Part shown: in pieces, positions 9,356 through 17,348 of the stretch
How the letters are laid out: each line of letters starts with the position of its first letter
Position numbering within the stretch: the first letter of the stretch is position 1
NCBI GenBank assembly: GCA_964654665.1
Contig: CAZZKV010000001.1
Span: 138,676 to 202,675 of the forward strand
DNA: 64,000 nt
DNA from: CALCKU01 sp964654665
GTDB lineage: Bacteria; Pseudomonadota; Alphaproteobacteria; Caulobacterales; Maricaulaceae
Direction of reading: 5' to 3'
Made by a program: the position numbers and the translations under genes
The notes under the pieces: generated by a model
What the model saw: the letters and a program-made list of their open reading frames with translations, nothing else
Database searches by the model: none
Told to the model about the DNA's origin: nothing

Positions 9356-10528
9356 TCATTTAGTGTTTTGGGCATGCCCGCGGTCCGTCATGAGGTAAGT
9401 TGCAAAGCTGGCTAACCAATGCGAACCGGAATAATGCTCGGCAGAAACGGCGGCTACGCCTGTATCGGCATGGACTTTTGCCGCGGCTACAAGAGAGGCT
9501 TCTCGCGGATCACCCTCTGGTAATGCGCGAGCAATATTATAAAGGTTCCAGGCGCGTGAAGAATTAACGCCGTCAAGATGAACAAGTTTGCCATCACTGG
9601 CATCGGTCACAATGCCGGGGGATAACCAATCACCGCTCCCATCCACCGGTATGGCGGGCATGAAAGCCGTTAACCAGTTTGAAAAGGCTTCGGCATTCAT
9701 AATCCGGCGCATGAGATCCGCTTCCATGAGACAAGGCGAGAGGAAATCTTCTCCACTGGGTTCATATTCGAGAGGACAATTAATGTCGGTTTTATGGAAA
9801 GCCAAGCTGCGCTCAATTATAAGACGTTCCATGTCTGAATCACCTGCTATACGGGCCCAATCCAACATAAGTCCAAAAGCAAAAGCGCTTTGATTATGGG
9901 TTCCAAGACGTATGGGATAGGCTAGTTTGGGTAGCCAAGCCTTAAGGCTATCAGCAATATCGGTTTCCAATGGCTTTAGATCTTCTAGCCATTGTGTCGC
10001 CTGCGCAGCATCTGGCGAGCCGCTTGCGGATAACTCTCGCAATTCCGCCGTTAATTGTAAAAACCATGCAAGACCATAGGGGCGCTCCCATGACCCGCGT
10101 GCAGGGCGAGAAAAATTGGCAATTTCGCCTGCGATATTTTTCGATGTAAAGCTTGTATTCAATGTCTCGATAGCTTTGTCTCTCCATGCAGCCTTTTGCG
10201 GACCCTTATGTAACAAGCGCACTAAAAGCCAATGACCGTGTACGGCGCTATGCCAATCAAAACACCCGTAAAAGACCGGGAATATATCTTTGGGCCGCCC
10301 AATGGCTTCGGCTGATTGTGTGGTGCGTGATATTTTGTTGGGAAATTCTTGGTGTGCACAACTTAGGGCTAGAGCGGAAAACCGGTTCGCCAGTTCAGGT
10401 GATATTTGATCCGGATATTCAAAAGCGGTGATGGCATCTAAGGGTTTTTGGGTGTTATTGGTTTGAGGCTGGCAGGCTATGAGGCTAGCAGCCAATAAAA
10501 CAAAAAACTGTAATTTAACCGTTTTCAT
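9356..10528 (-). CDS. DUF2891 lipoprotein
   Basis: A 390-residue protein starting with a lipoprotein signal (FFVLLAASLIAC, Cys about 19). The body matches the DUF2891 pattern I know, with FPVFYGCFDWHSAVHGHWLL near residue 85, a Trp- and His-rich segment, and a predominantly helical remainder (LGTHNQSAFAFGLMLDWAR, SGDWLSPGIV, GSHWLASFATYLM). The all-helical layout recalls alpha/alpha-toroid sugar enzymes, but no catalytic role is established. Its 5' end overlaps the upstream secreted paralogue by 14 bases, so it is cotranscribed with it. Confidence 0.85.
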   Translation of the reverse strand: MKTVKLQFFVLLAASLIACQPQTNNTQKPLDAITAFEYPDQISPELANRFSALALSCAHQEFPNKISRTTQSAEAIGRPKDIFPVFYGCFDWHSAVHGHWLLVRLLHKGPQKAAWRDKAIETLNTSFTSKNIAGEIANFSRPARGSWERPYGLAWFLQLTAELRELSASGSPDAAQATQWLEDLKPLETDIADSLKAWLPKLAYPIRLGTHNQSAFAFGLMLDWARIAGDSDMERLIIERSLAFHKTDINCPLEYEPSGEDFLSPCLMEADLMRRIMNAEAFSNWLTAFMPAIPVDGSGDWLSPGIVTDASDGKLVHLDGVNSSRAWNLYNIARALPEGDPREASLVAAAKVHADTGVAAVSAEHYSGSHWLASFATYLMTDRGHAQNTK

Positions 10529-11303
10529 CCTCGGCCCCTTTACTAAAGCGTTTGAGCGTTTTTACGCTCGGTGTTGGCGATAGCTTATGAGGGCCACCAG
10601 AAATTTCAATCCGGTCGATGGCTTTTTTTTCTAATTTATCAAATGAAAAAATATGCATATCTTTATAGGTCTCAAGAGGGATTTGCCATTTTTGAGTACC
10701 CTTAATGGCCGTAATCTGGGCGGGTGTTTTCCTATCTTCATAGGTCAGGGCGATATAGTTCATGGTTCCGATGAACATAGATATGGCGCTGGGGACCATT
10801 TTTTTGATATGTTTTGTACCGTCTTTTACGCCTTCTTTCAGTTGGGTTAATGTATAGCTGCCATCACGGTCATTAAAGTAAGGAGACAAGCCCATTTCGA
10901 AATAAAGTCCTTCATCATATTGCGATTTATGAGCACGCGATGGGTCGGTAACGCATATGTCAGATTGTGGTACTGTTCGTAACGTTTTTTCAAAGTCCGG
11001 TGTTTCGCCGCTGGGTAATATAGGGACTTCAATCTCCTTATTACCATCTCTCAAAAACAAACGTTCAGCCATAAGGCCGCCGTCTTTTATTAAAAACCGG
11101 GGGGCAATAGTTACATTGACAATATCCCGATGTTGATCTTTGACTTGAGCCATTCTGTCTAACATTTTGACAACACCTTTGGCCGGATAACAAAAGACGT
11201 CGCCGCGGCTTTTTTCCGCTGCAAAGGCCGGAGAACTAATCGCAAAATTTATAGCGATAATAAAAAAAATAATACGCATGAAAAATCTATATAGTGTTTG
11301 CAC
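10515..11303 (-). CDS. exported protein of unknown function, tandem paralogue B
   Basis: A 262-residue protein with an N-terminal signal peptide (IIFFIIAINFAISSPAFAAE). The GTG at 11303 gives the longest frame; an internal ATG at 11279 (MRIIFF) places the signal peptide at the very start and is an equally good start. It is clearly related to the next upstream gene: both share a CYPA/CFPA Cys motif early, a LTQLKEGVKDG / LAELTDGVKDG block in the middle, and an ISGGPHKLSPTPSVKTLK / VTGGIHKIMPVPSVKKMK block at the end. I do not recognise the family. It sits between its paralogue and the DUF2891 lipoprotein gene in a minus-strand operon. Confidence 0.75.
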   Translation of the reverse strand: MQTLYRFFMRIIFFIIAINFAISSPAFAAEKSRGDVFCYPAKGVVKMLDRMAQVKDQHRDIVNVTIAPRFLIKDGGLMAERLFLRDGNKEIEVPILPSGETPDFEKTLRTVPQSDICVTDPSRAHKSQYDEGLYFEMGLSPYFNDRDGSYTLTQLKEGVKDGTKHIKKMVPSAISMFIGTMNYIALTYEDRKTPAQITAIKGTQKWQIPLETYKDMHIFSFDKLEKKAIDRIEISGGPHKLSPTPSVKTLKRFSKGAEDENG

Positions 11304-11371
11304 GACAGCGTCATCCTTACATTACATGTGAGATAGGGACATATCAGATTTGGGTCATATCAGATACGGGG

Positions 11372-12118
11372 TTAATTTCCCGACAGCCCAAGAGACTTCA
11401 TTTTTTTCACGCTCGGTACAGGCATGATTTTATGAATTCCGCCCGTTACATTCAGATGTTTCATACCGCTTATTTCAAGGTCTTTTAAAGCGATGACCTG
11501 TCCGCTGCCAAAGTGCTCTATAGCGGGCAACTCAGTAGGGCTTCCGTCTTTTGTGACCGTAATAGACAAGCGCGATTGTTTATCCTCTGGGACGATCATA
11601 ATATGGGTCATTTTGGGTACGAATATAGACATTGGGCCGCTAAAGAGTTTTTTATACCAGCTTTTTCCGTCTTTTACACCGTCAGTTAATTCCGCCAGAG
11701 AATAGCGACCTGACGTGTTTTTAAAAGAAATGTCTGCCCCGCCTGACAATCCGAATCGCGTATTGTCATTGCGGTTGTGATCCTCGCCGCACAGCTTTGC
11801 CTCTTTAGAAACGGATGCTAATTTATCAAAATCTGTTATTTTTCCATCCGGTGCTATTGTTAGGTCCAACTCTATTGTGCCGTCCTTGATGAAAAAGCGC
11901 TCTGGCGGTCGATAATTATCGTCTGTTCTAAATTTCATATCCATAACAGCATGGAGTGTGTCACGTTTTTCTGTCTTTATATTATCAAATTTCTTGAAAA
12001 AACTGCGGAGGGATTGTGCAGGAAAACACCGCACAGGGTCATCGGAAGCCTCATTCGCTGTAGCTGGCAGATGTGTCAGTAATGCTATTAGCACGATCAA
12101 CCCGTAATATTGTTTCAT
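11372..12118 (-). CDS. exported protein of unknown function, tandem paralogue A
   Basis: A 248-residue protein with a cleavable signal peptide (LIVLIALLTHLPATANEA). It shares blocks with the gene 68 bases downstream: PVRCFPAQSL, RFFIKDGTIELDL, YSLAELTDGVKDGKSWYKK, MSIFVPKMTHIM and the C-terminal VPSVKKMK. Two conserved Cys residues (in RCFPA and AKLCGE) may form a disulfide in the periplasm. No database family comes to mind. It is the first gene of the run that ends with DUF2891 and DUF1289. The divergent lptM-lysA unit starts 149 bases away, leaving a shared promoter region. Confidence 0.75.
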   Translation of the reverse strand: MKQYYGLIVLIALLTHLPATANEASDDPVRCFPAQSLRSFFKKFDNIKTEKRDTLHAVMDMKFRTDDNYRPPERFFIKDGTIELDLTIAPDGKITDFDKLASVSKEAKLCGEDHNRNDNTRFGLSGGADISFKNTSGRYSLAELTDGVKDGKSWYKKLFSGPMSIFVPKMTHIMIVPEDKQSRLSITVTKDGSPTELPAIEHFGSGQVIALKDLEISGMKHLNVTGGIHKIMPVPSVKKMKSLGLSGN

Positions 12119-12266
12119 GGATAACCCTATTGAATTTTCAAAAGAGGAAAGGCTATCTGTGTGATGTTTACCAGTTAAAAATTGCTCATGAAATCGCCGT
12201 AATTCTGACTCGACCTAGCGGCCTATCCCACATAGAAGACATTATGAACTCATGGAGCCGTTAGAT

Positions 12267-12431
12267 ATGAAACCTGCTAAATATCGCCGTCTTATTGCCT
12301 TAAGTCTTGCTGCGAGCTTTTTTCTGGCTGCCTGTGGCATTCGTGGGGATTTGAAACGGCCGGACCCACTCTGGGGTAAAAAACCACACGCTGAAGATAC
12401 GGCTGAAAAACCTGTTGGTGAAAACAGCTAA
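12267..12431 (+). CDS. lptM: LptM/YifL-type small lipoprotein
   Basis: A 54-residue lipoprotein starting at ATG 12267. The signal ends in a clear lipobox, SFFLAACGIRGDL, and the mature protein begins CGIRGDLKRPDPLW, the pattern of the LptM family (Cys-Gly-x-x-Gly-x-Leu...P). In enterobacteria LptM helps the LptD/LptE lipopolysaccharide translocon mature with correct disulfides; that role is carried over by homology only. Its position five bases upstream of lysA is the usual one for this family and strongly supports the call. Confidence 0.82.
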   Translation: MKPAKYRRLIALSLAASFFLAACGIRGDLKRPDPLWGKKPHAEDTAEKPVGENS

Positions 12432-12436
12432 AGATT

Positions 12437-13702
12437 ATGCGTCATTTTGATTTTGAAAACGGCGAAATGTTTGCCGAAAATGTAGCCTTGCGCGACATTG
12501 CCCAAAGTGTTGGTACGCCTTGTTATGTTTATTCAACAGCGACATTTGAGCGGCATTACAAAGTTTTCGCGGATAGTTTTTCCGGGATAGAGGCTCTTGT
12601 GGCCTATTCAGTTAAGGCCAATTCTAATATTGCGATATTGGCGACGCTTGCCAAATTAGGCGCAGGGGCGGATGTTGTAAGCGGCGGGGAACTCGCACGG
12701 GCGCTGACGGCTGGTATTCCGGGTCATAAAATAGTGTTTTCAGGTGTGGGTAAGACAGCTGATGAAATGCGCGCCGGGTTGCGCGCCGGCATTCGTGTTT
12801 TTAATGTCGAAAGTCTGCCAGAGCTTTACCAGCTTGATCAGATAGCAGGAGAGCTAGGCCTTGTTGCTCCTATTGCCTTTCGGGTCAATCCGGATGTGAG
12901 CGCAGGGGGACATGAGAAAATCAGTACAGGCAAAAAGGAAAATAAATTCGGAATTGCTTGGTCAAAAGCTGAACAAGCCTATGCCGAAGCTGAAACATTA
13001 CCATATATAAAAATCGTTGGTGTTGATGTGCATATCGGCAGCCAGATAGACCAACTGGGTCCCTTTGAAATCGCTATTGCGAAAGTTGGGCAGCTAATCG
13101 CCCGTTTGCGGGCTCAAGGCCATAATATCCGGAGTTTCGATATTGGAGGGGGATTGGGTATTCCTTATGGGGATAATATGAAAGTTCCGCCCAATCCGGC
13201 CGATTATGGCGCAATGGTGCAGCGGTTAACGGCGGATATGGATGTTGAAATGATATTCGAACCGGGGCGCATGATCTCGGGCAATGCCGGTGTATTATTG
13301 ACTCAAGTGCTCTATGTTAAAAAAGGTGAGGATCGCAATTTTTTAATTGTCGATGCGGCGATGAATGATTTGCTGCGTCCTGCGCTTTATGATGCTTATC
13401 ACGAAATTGAACCGGTTATGGCGCCCGGTCCAGATTATGAAGACGTTATCTATGATGTTGTTGGACCTATCTGTGAGAGCGGAGATACATTCACCAAAAG
13501 TCGTAGCTTGCCGATTATGGCTGCGGGCGATCTCGTTGTCATGCATTCCGCAGGCGCTTATGGGGCCGCGCAAGCCAGCCAATATAATACACGTCCGCTT
13601 GTTCCAGAGGTCTTGGTTCATGGCGGGGCCTATGAGGTTATCCGTGAACGTCCGGCGATTGAGGATATCCTTAAAACAGAGCGTTTACCATCTTGGCTTT
13701 GA
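12437..13702 (+). CDS. lysA: diaminopimelate decarboxylase
   Basis: A 421-residue PLP enzyme that converts meso-diaminopimelate to L-lysine and CO2, the last step of lysine synthesis. The PLP lysine is in VAYSVKANSN (about Lys60). The DIGGGLGIPY loop binds the cofactor phosphate, VDVHIGSQI is the conserved barrel strand, and GPICESGD holds the active-site Cys that comes from the partner subunit in the dimer. Length and motif order fit group IV decarboxylases of the LysA type. It follows lptM by five bases. Confidence 0.97.
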   Translation: MRHFDFENGEMFAENVALRDIAQSVGTPCYVYSTATFERHYKVFADSFSGIEALVAYSVKANSNIAILATLAKLGAGADVVSGGELARALTAGIPGHKIVFSGVGKTADEMRAGLRAGIRVFNVESLPELYQLDQIAGELGLVAPIAFRVNPDVSAGGHEKISTGKKENKFGIAWSKAEQAYAEAETLPYIKIVGVDVHIGSQIDQLGPFEIAIAKVGQLIARLRAQGHNIRSFDIGGGLGIPYGDNMKVPPNPADYGAMVQRLTADMDVEMIFEPGRMISGNAGVLLTQVLYVKKGEDRNFLIVDAAMNDLLRPALYDAYHEIEPVMAPGPDYEDVIYDVVGPICESGDTFTKSRSLPIMAAGDLVVMHSAGAYGAAQASQYNTRPLVPEVLVHGGAYEVIRERPAIEDILKTERLPSWL

Positions 13703-13777
13703 ATTTTATAATTATCTGTCAGCTCATCACCGAATATCACACAAATTTAACCTGTAATTTGTGTATTGCTCCTTATA

Positions 13778-16531
13778 ATGAAAACTATGTTTAACCGCGG
13801 TTCTACAGATCCATTGACGCACCGCGTCGACAGATTGACCCAATATGCTTTGGGGCAATTATATATAGAGCGTTATGTGCCCTTAATGGCGGCGGCATTA
13901 TTCTCAATTGGTCTTTATTTTGCCGCTAGTTTTAGCGGAATCTGGGAACGGTTTGGCGATCCATGGCGCCTTATAGGGTTGATCATAACGAGTTATTTTA
14001 TCGGTATAACAACCCTGACATTACGCCGTCAAAGGCGGCCCGATATTTCAACGGCACGTCGCCGCGTAGAAACTGATGCCGGACAGGCCCATCGTCCGAT
14101 TGATGTATTGCATGATACGCCGGCTATTAGCTCAGATATGTGGCCTAATCACCTATATCATGCGCGGAAACAGGCCGAATCTCTCCGGCGGACACGTCTG
14201 CGTCCCACGCTTGCCCCTAAAGATCCGTATTATTTACGCTTTGTCATGCCGGTCATTGTGATTTGTGCACTTTTTATTGGTTTTGGCGATAATTTAGAGC
14301 GGCTGCGCCGAGCCTTTTCTCCTATATGGCAAAGTGGGATTAGCGCGAATGATACGCATTTTGATGCTTGGGTTAATCCGCCGGAATATACGGGCCGCCC
14401 ACCGGTTTATTTTAAAAACAAGAAAACACTCTCTGTTCCTGAGGGCTCGGAATTGGTTGCCCGTATCTCGGGGTCAAAAGATGCCACGCGGCTGAGATTG
14501 AAGACGGATAAACACTCGCGTTATTTAAAACTAAACCGGTTAGGTCCAGAAAGTTTTGAAACGCGAACTCTGTTAAAGGATAGTGGTACAGCCCGCTGGC
14601 GTATTGGCGCTCGCCGTCAAAGCTGGGATTTGATTGTGTTGCCGGACCGTGCCCCACAAGTTTCTTTCAACGCAGACCCAAAGGCGGATAAGCGCGACCG
14701 GCTTGAGCTGAAATATTCTTTTGAAGATGATTATGGTGTTGAAGGTTTCGAATTGGTGATGCAGTTGCTTGGCGATAGTGCATCGGAAAGCTCTGTTCAA
14801 TTACCGCTGCGGGGGCGATCGGTAAAGCGAGAGGATTTTGCTCAGGCTCAGATCGATATGACGAAACATATCTGGACAGGCCGAAAAGTGTCTGCGCGGC
14901 TGCGTGTAACTGATGGGCGTGGGCAATCGGGAATGAGCGCGATTAAATATTTCACTCTACCGGATAAAATTTTCATAGAACCCTTGGCTAAAGCGATCGT
15001 TGAACAACGGACACTTGTTATTATGGGGGATGATGAATATGCCCCAGAGCCTCAATATACCGAAGCGCAAAAGGCAAAACTGCCATTATATGATCAGTTC
15101 CAGCCTAACGTGCGCTTGAACCGGGCTCCGCAAGAGCTACAGCGTGCGGTACAATTACTTGAAGCGATTACCGATGCGCCCGCGGGACTTTACGAAGACC
15201 CTGCTGTTTATATGGGATTAAAAGCGGCTGAACGGCGGCTGCGTTATGCCCGTTCCCAAGATGATTTATTGGGCTTGGCGGATGATCTTTGGGCCATTGC
15301 TTTGCGCGCAGAATTTGGCACATTGGGCACAGCGTTGGAAGAAATGCGCGAAGCGGAACGTAATTTACGAGATGGACTGGCGCGAAGGGTCCCTCAGCGC
15401 GAAGTTGATACGCTGTTTGAACGGTATGATCTGGCTGTCGAACGGTATATGGAAGAGTTGCGACGCAAAGCTTTGGAAGATGGAAATTTTGCCGAAGGCG
15501 GCGATGGCGGCGGCCAAGGCGGCGGTCGCAATATGGATGAAATCGAGGCTTTGCTCAAAGCGATTGAAGAGGCGAACCGGCAAGGGGATGTTGAAGGGGC
15601 GCGTAAGGCTTTGGCTAAACTAGCGGAGCTTTTAGAAAACACCCAAATAGAAATTCAATTGGGTCAGGGCGGCGCCGGAGGTGAGTCCATGCAAGGGGAG
15701 ATGAGTGAGGAAATGCGCGAAGCCCTTGAAGAGATGGCGGATTTATTAGGCGAGCAACGGGAGCTTAAAGACGAGACCGAACAAGCTGAGGACCGCCAAG
15801 CTGAAAGTGAATTACAAGGAGCTGGAAGCGGGCTAGGCGGGGATAGTAATGAAGAGGGCGAAACGGGACAAGGCGAGCGCGGCGAAACTGTTTTAACGCC
15901 GCGCGAGTTGGCGGAACGTCAACGGGCGTTGCAAGAGGGGTTAGAGGCTCTCGCAGAATCTGTACCGGATTTGAGCGCGCAGGCCGATACGGGGCAGCCG
16001 GGCGGAAGCGGCGAAGAGGGCGAAACGGGCGGCGTTGGACAGGGCGAAGACCAAGAAGGCCGCGGCGGTGACGATGATCCGTCAGACTTAGGGGAACAAT
16101 CCGGTGGTGGGACAGACGGCTCGCAAGGCGAAACAGGCGGCGGCGTGGGCCTGTCACCTGAGGAGGCCTTACGCGCAGCGCGGGGGGCTATGCAAAGCAG
16201 CCGTGATGCCCTGCGCCGCGAAGATTTTGCGGCGGCTAATGAAGCGCAAGACGAGGCGATTGACGCGCTACGCGAAGCGGCCCGGGCCTTGGCCGATCAA
16301 GGCAATCCGAGTAATGCGCAACAGGCCGAAGCTGGTGAAGGGGAGGGCAACAATCCCTTGGGCACAGAAAACGGCGGGCAAAATGACGATAATTTTGATG
16401 CGGATATTGACGGAATAGATAATGCTGAGCGGGCTCGGCAATTATTAGAAGAGTTACGCCGCCGTGCCGCAGAACAAGACCGCGCTCCGTCGGAACGTGA
16501 CTATCTCGAAAGATTGTTAAAACGGTTTTGA
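13778..16531 (+). CDS. DUF4175 / TIGR02302 family membrane protein
   Basis: A 917-residue protein if started at ATG 13778; a TTG at 13766 is possible but less likely. It has two hydrophobic segments near residues 30-85 and one near 165 (FVMPVIVICALFIGFGDNL), then a periplasmic part with short beta-rich stretches. A very long, low-complexity and coiled-coil C-terminus follows, full of Glu, Gln, Gly and Ala (for example GGDGGGQGGGRN). This layout and the position directly after lysA match the alphaproteobacterial TIGR02302 family, whose function is unknown. The Gly/Glu-rich half probably forms extended helices in the periplasm. Confidence 0.85.
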   Translation: MKTMFNRGSTDPLTHRVDRLTQYALGQLYIERYVPLMAAALFSIGLYFAASFSGIWERFGDPWRLIGLIITSYFIGITTLTLRRQRRPDISTARRRVETDAGQAHRPIDVLHDTPAISSDMWPNHLYHARKQAESLRRTRLRPTLAPKDPYYLRFVMPVIVICALFIGFGDNLERLRRAFSPIWQSGISANDTHFDAWVNPPEYTGRPPVYFKNKKTLSVPEGSELVARISGSKDATRLRLKTDKHSRYLKLNRLGPESFETRTLLKDSGTARWRIGARRQSWDLIVLPDRAPQVSFNADPKADKRDRLELKYSFEDDYGVEGFELVMQLLGDSASESSVQLPLRGRSVKREDFAQAQIDMTKHIWTGRKVSARLRVTDGRGQSGMSAIKYFTLPDKIFIEPLAKAIVEQRTLVIMGDDEYAPEPQYTEAQKAKLPLYDQFQPNVRLNRAPQELQRAVQLLEAITDAPAGLYEDPAVYMGLKAAERRLRYARSQDDLLGLADDLWAIALRAEFGTLGTALEEMREAERNLRDGLARRVPQREVDTLFERYDLAVERYMEELRRKALEDGNFAEGGDGGGQGGGRNMDEIEALLKAIEEANRQGDVEGARKALAKLAELLENTQIEIQLGQGGAGGESMQGEMSEEMREALEEMADLLGEQRELKDETEQAEDRQAESELQGAGSGLGGDSNEEGETGQGERGETVLTPRELAERQRALQEGLEALAESVPDLSAQADTGQPGGSGEEGETGGVGQGEDQEGRGGDDDPSDLGEQSGGGTDGSQGETGGGVGLSPEEALRAARGAMQSSRDALRREDFAAANEAQDEAIDALREAARALADQGNPSNAQQAEAGEGEGNNPLGTENGGQNDDNFDADIDGIDNAERARQLLEELRRRAAEQDRAPSERDYLERLLKRF

Positions 16532-16721
16532 TATTTTCCTGAGCCCGGATTTAAACCTGTCTCATAGAGGTTAATATCACTGCCCGTGAGAGGGTCCAAA
16601 TTGTTAAAGGTCCCATTGATAACGCAATTTCTGCACTAAGATTGTTATAAAAGGTCGGGGGCGTATAGATATGGCTAGGGCCTGTCTGGTTGCTATAAAA
16701 TAGGTTTCTATCCGCATTCAT
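16501..16721 (-). pseudogene. possible remnant of a coding sequence, two frames
   Basis: On the minus strand an ATG at 16719-16721 opens a protein-like stretch (NLFYSNQTGPSHIYTPPTFY) that loses its character after about 35 residues. A second frame then reads INGTFNNLDPLTGSDINLY and ends at TAG 16501-16503, inside the 3' end of the DUF4175 gene. Joining the two with one frameshift gives a plausible extracellular-looking segment. No family is recognised and chance cannot be excluded. Confidence 0.25.
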
Positions 16722-16743
16722 TCCGTTTCATTCCTTAATTTTT

Positions 16744-16875
16744 TCAATCCTTTGCAAATAAGCCGATGAATATATCCACGCTCACACATAAGCCTTTATA
16801 GTCATCGGTGTTGAAACTGCGGGTTTGGCTCTGATCTGTATTTATGTGGACAGCGTCAGCTATGGGTTGAAACAT
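16744..16875 (-). CDS. possible 43-residue small ORF
   Basis: An ATG-to-TGA frame encodes MFQPIADAVHINTDQSQTR and continues to the C-terminus VSVDIFIGLFAKD. It has no clear ribosome binding site, and the upstream sequence is the hairpin-rich stretch. It is listed because it fills an otherwise empty region and has balanced composition; coding status is unproven. Confidence 0.2.
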   Translation of the reverse strand: MFQPIADAVHINTDQSQTRSFNTDDYKGLCVSVDIFIGLFAKD

Positions 16876-16879
16876 AGGT

Positions 16880-17290
16880 TTTTGCTGTGTGGACAAATAA
16901 TCGTCGTAGGTTTGTTATCAGCAAGACGATGAGACTGAGCGCTAGAGGGTTACGGCTCTGGAGGTGCCGGGTCTTTGCGGTGGAGTTTGACCGCTGCGCC
17001 TAGCGGCTTTGGAATTGGGTCGTGTACGGGCGTAACTGCGGGAAATCCCAATGAGACCGCCGCTAAACAATCATCGCCGCGAGAGTGACATCTCGTAAAA
17101 CATATCACGCCTTTGGTATCCATCGGGGTGACGCTCTCGCGGGCTGTCCTTTTGGGACAACGCAGGCTTTACTTGGCGCTCCATCCTTGCGCGGGCGTCC
17201 TCCAAGGCTTTTGCTTGGCTGTATATAGGCGTATCAATTCGGCTTTAGGGTTTTAGGGTTTTAGGGCTTTAGGCAATTTAACCGTTCAAC
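16880..17290. other. gene-free, hairpin-rich stretch; candidate structured RNA
   Basis: No convincing protein frame is present, and by eye the sequence is richer in G and C than its surroundings. Several stems are visible: CCGCGAGAG near 17078 against CTCTCGCGG near 17134; a local CGAGA/TCTCG hairpin within the first arm; TGTCC-TTTT-GGGACA near 17145-17159; CCAAG/CTTGG near 17203-17219; and ATTGGG/CCCAAT around 17016-17052. I looked for tmRNA tag and T-loop signatures, the RNase P core, the SRP GGAAG core and a cobalamin box and found none. Strand is unknown. Confidence 0.35.
17243..17273. repeat. short TTTTAGGG-type tandem repeat
   Basis: Four consecutive copies of an 8-base unit YTTTAGGG (CTTTAGGG, TTTTAGGG, TTTTAGGG and a final CTTTAGG), just beyond the terminator of the minus-strand gene. 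This is a simple repeat that may vary in copy number by slippage; no function is implied. Confidence 0.75.
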
Positions 17291-17300
17291 ACCGCGCGAT

Positions 17301-17325
17301 AAAAAACCCTCCGCAAAGGGAGGGC
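17301..17325 (-). terminator. rho-independent terminator
   Basis: On the minus strand the stem CCCTCC (17319-17324) pairs with GGAGGG (17307-17312) over a six-base loop and is followed by a T6 run (17301-17306). It lies about 25 bases past the stop of the minus-strand repeat protein gene at 17349. Confidence 0.85.
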
Positions 17326-17348
17326 TTGTGATTGTCATATTGTCAGAC

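Noticed and set aside
12073..12264. Plus-strand 63-codon frame before lptM
   Set aside because: It overlaps the start of the secreted paralogue on the other strand and has no ribosome binding site or recognisable features; the intergenic region is better read as a divergent promoter.
15765..16157. 130-codon minus frame in the DUF4175 gene
   Set aside because: An Arg/Pro-rich translation of a Glu/Gly-rich repeat region read backwards; a shadow.
16846..16905. DnaA boxes and a replication origin
   Set aside because: Two TGTGGACA sequences occur, but they miss the DnaA consensus and there is no AT-rich unwinding element or origin-linked gene nearby.
16880..17290. tmRNA, RNase P RNA, SRP RNA or cobalamin riboswitch
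   Set aside because: I looked for the tag-peptide codons and T-loop, the GGAAAGUCCG core, the GGAAG SRP core and the cobalamin box on both strands and did not find them.
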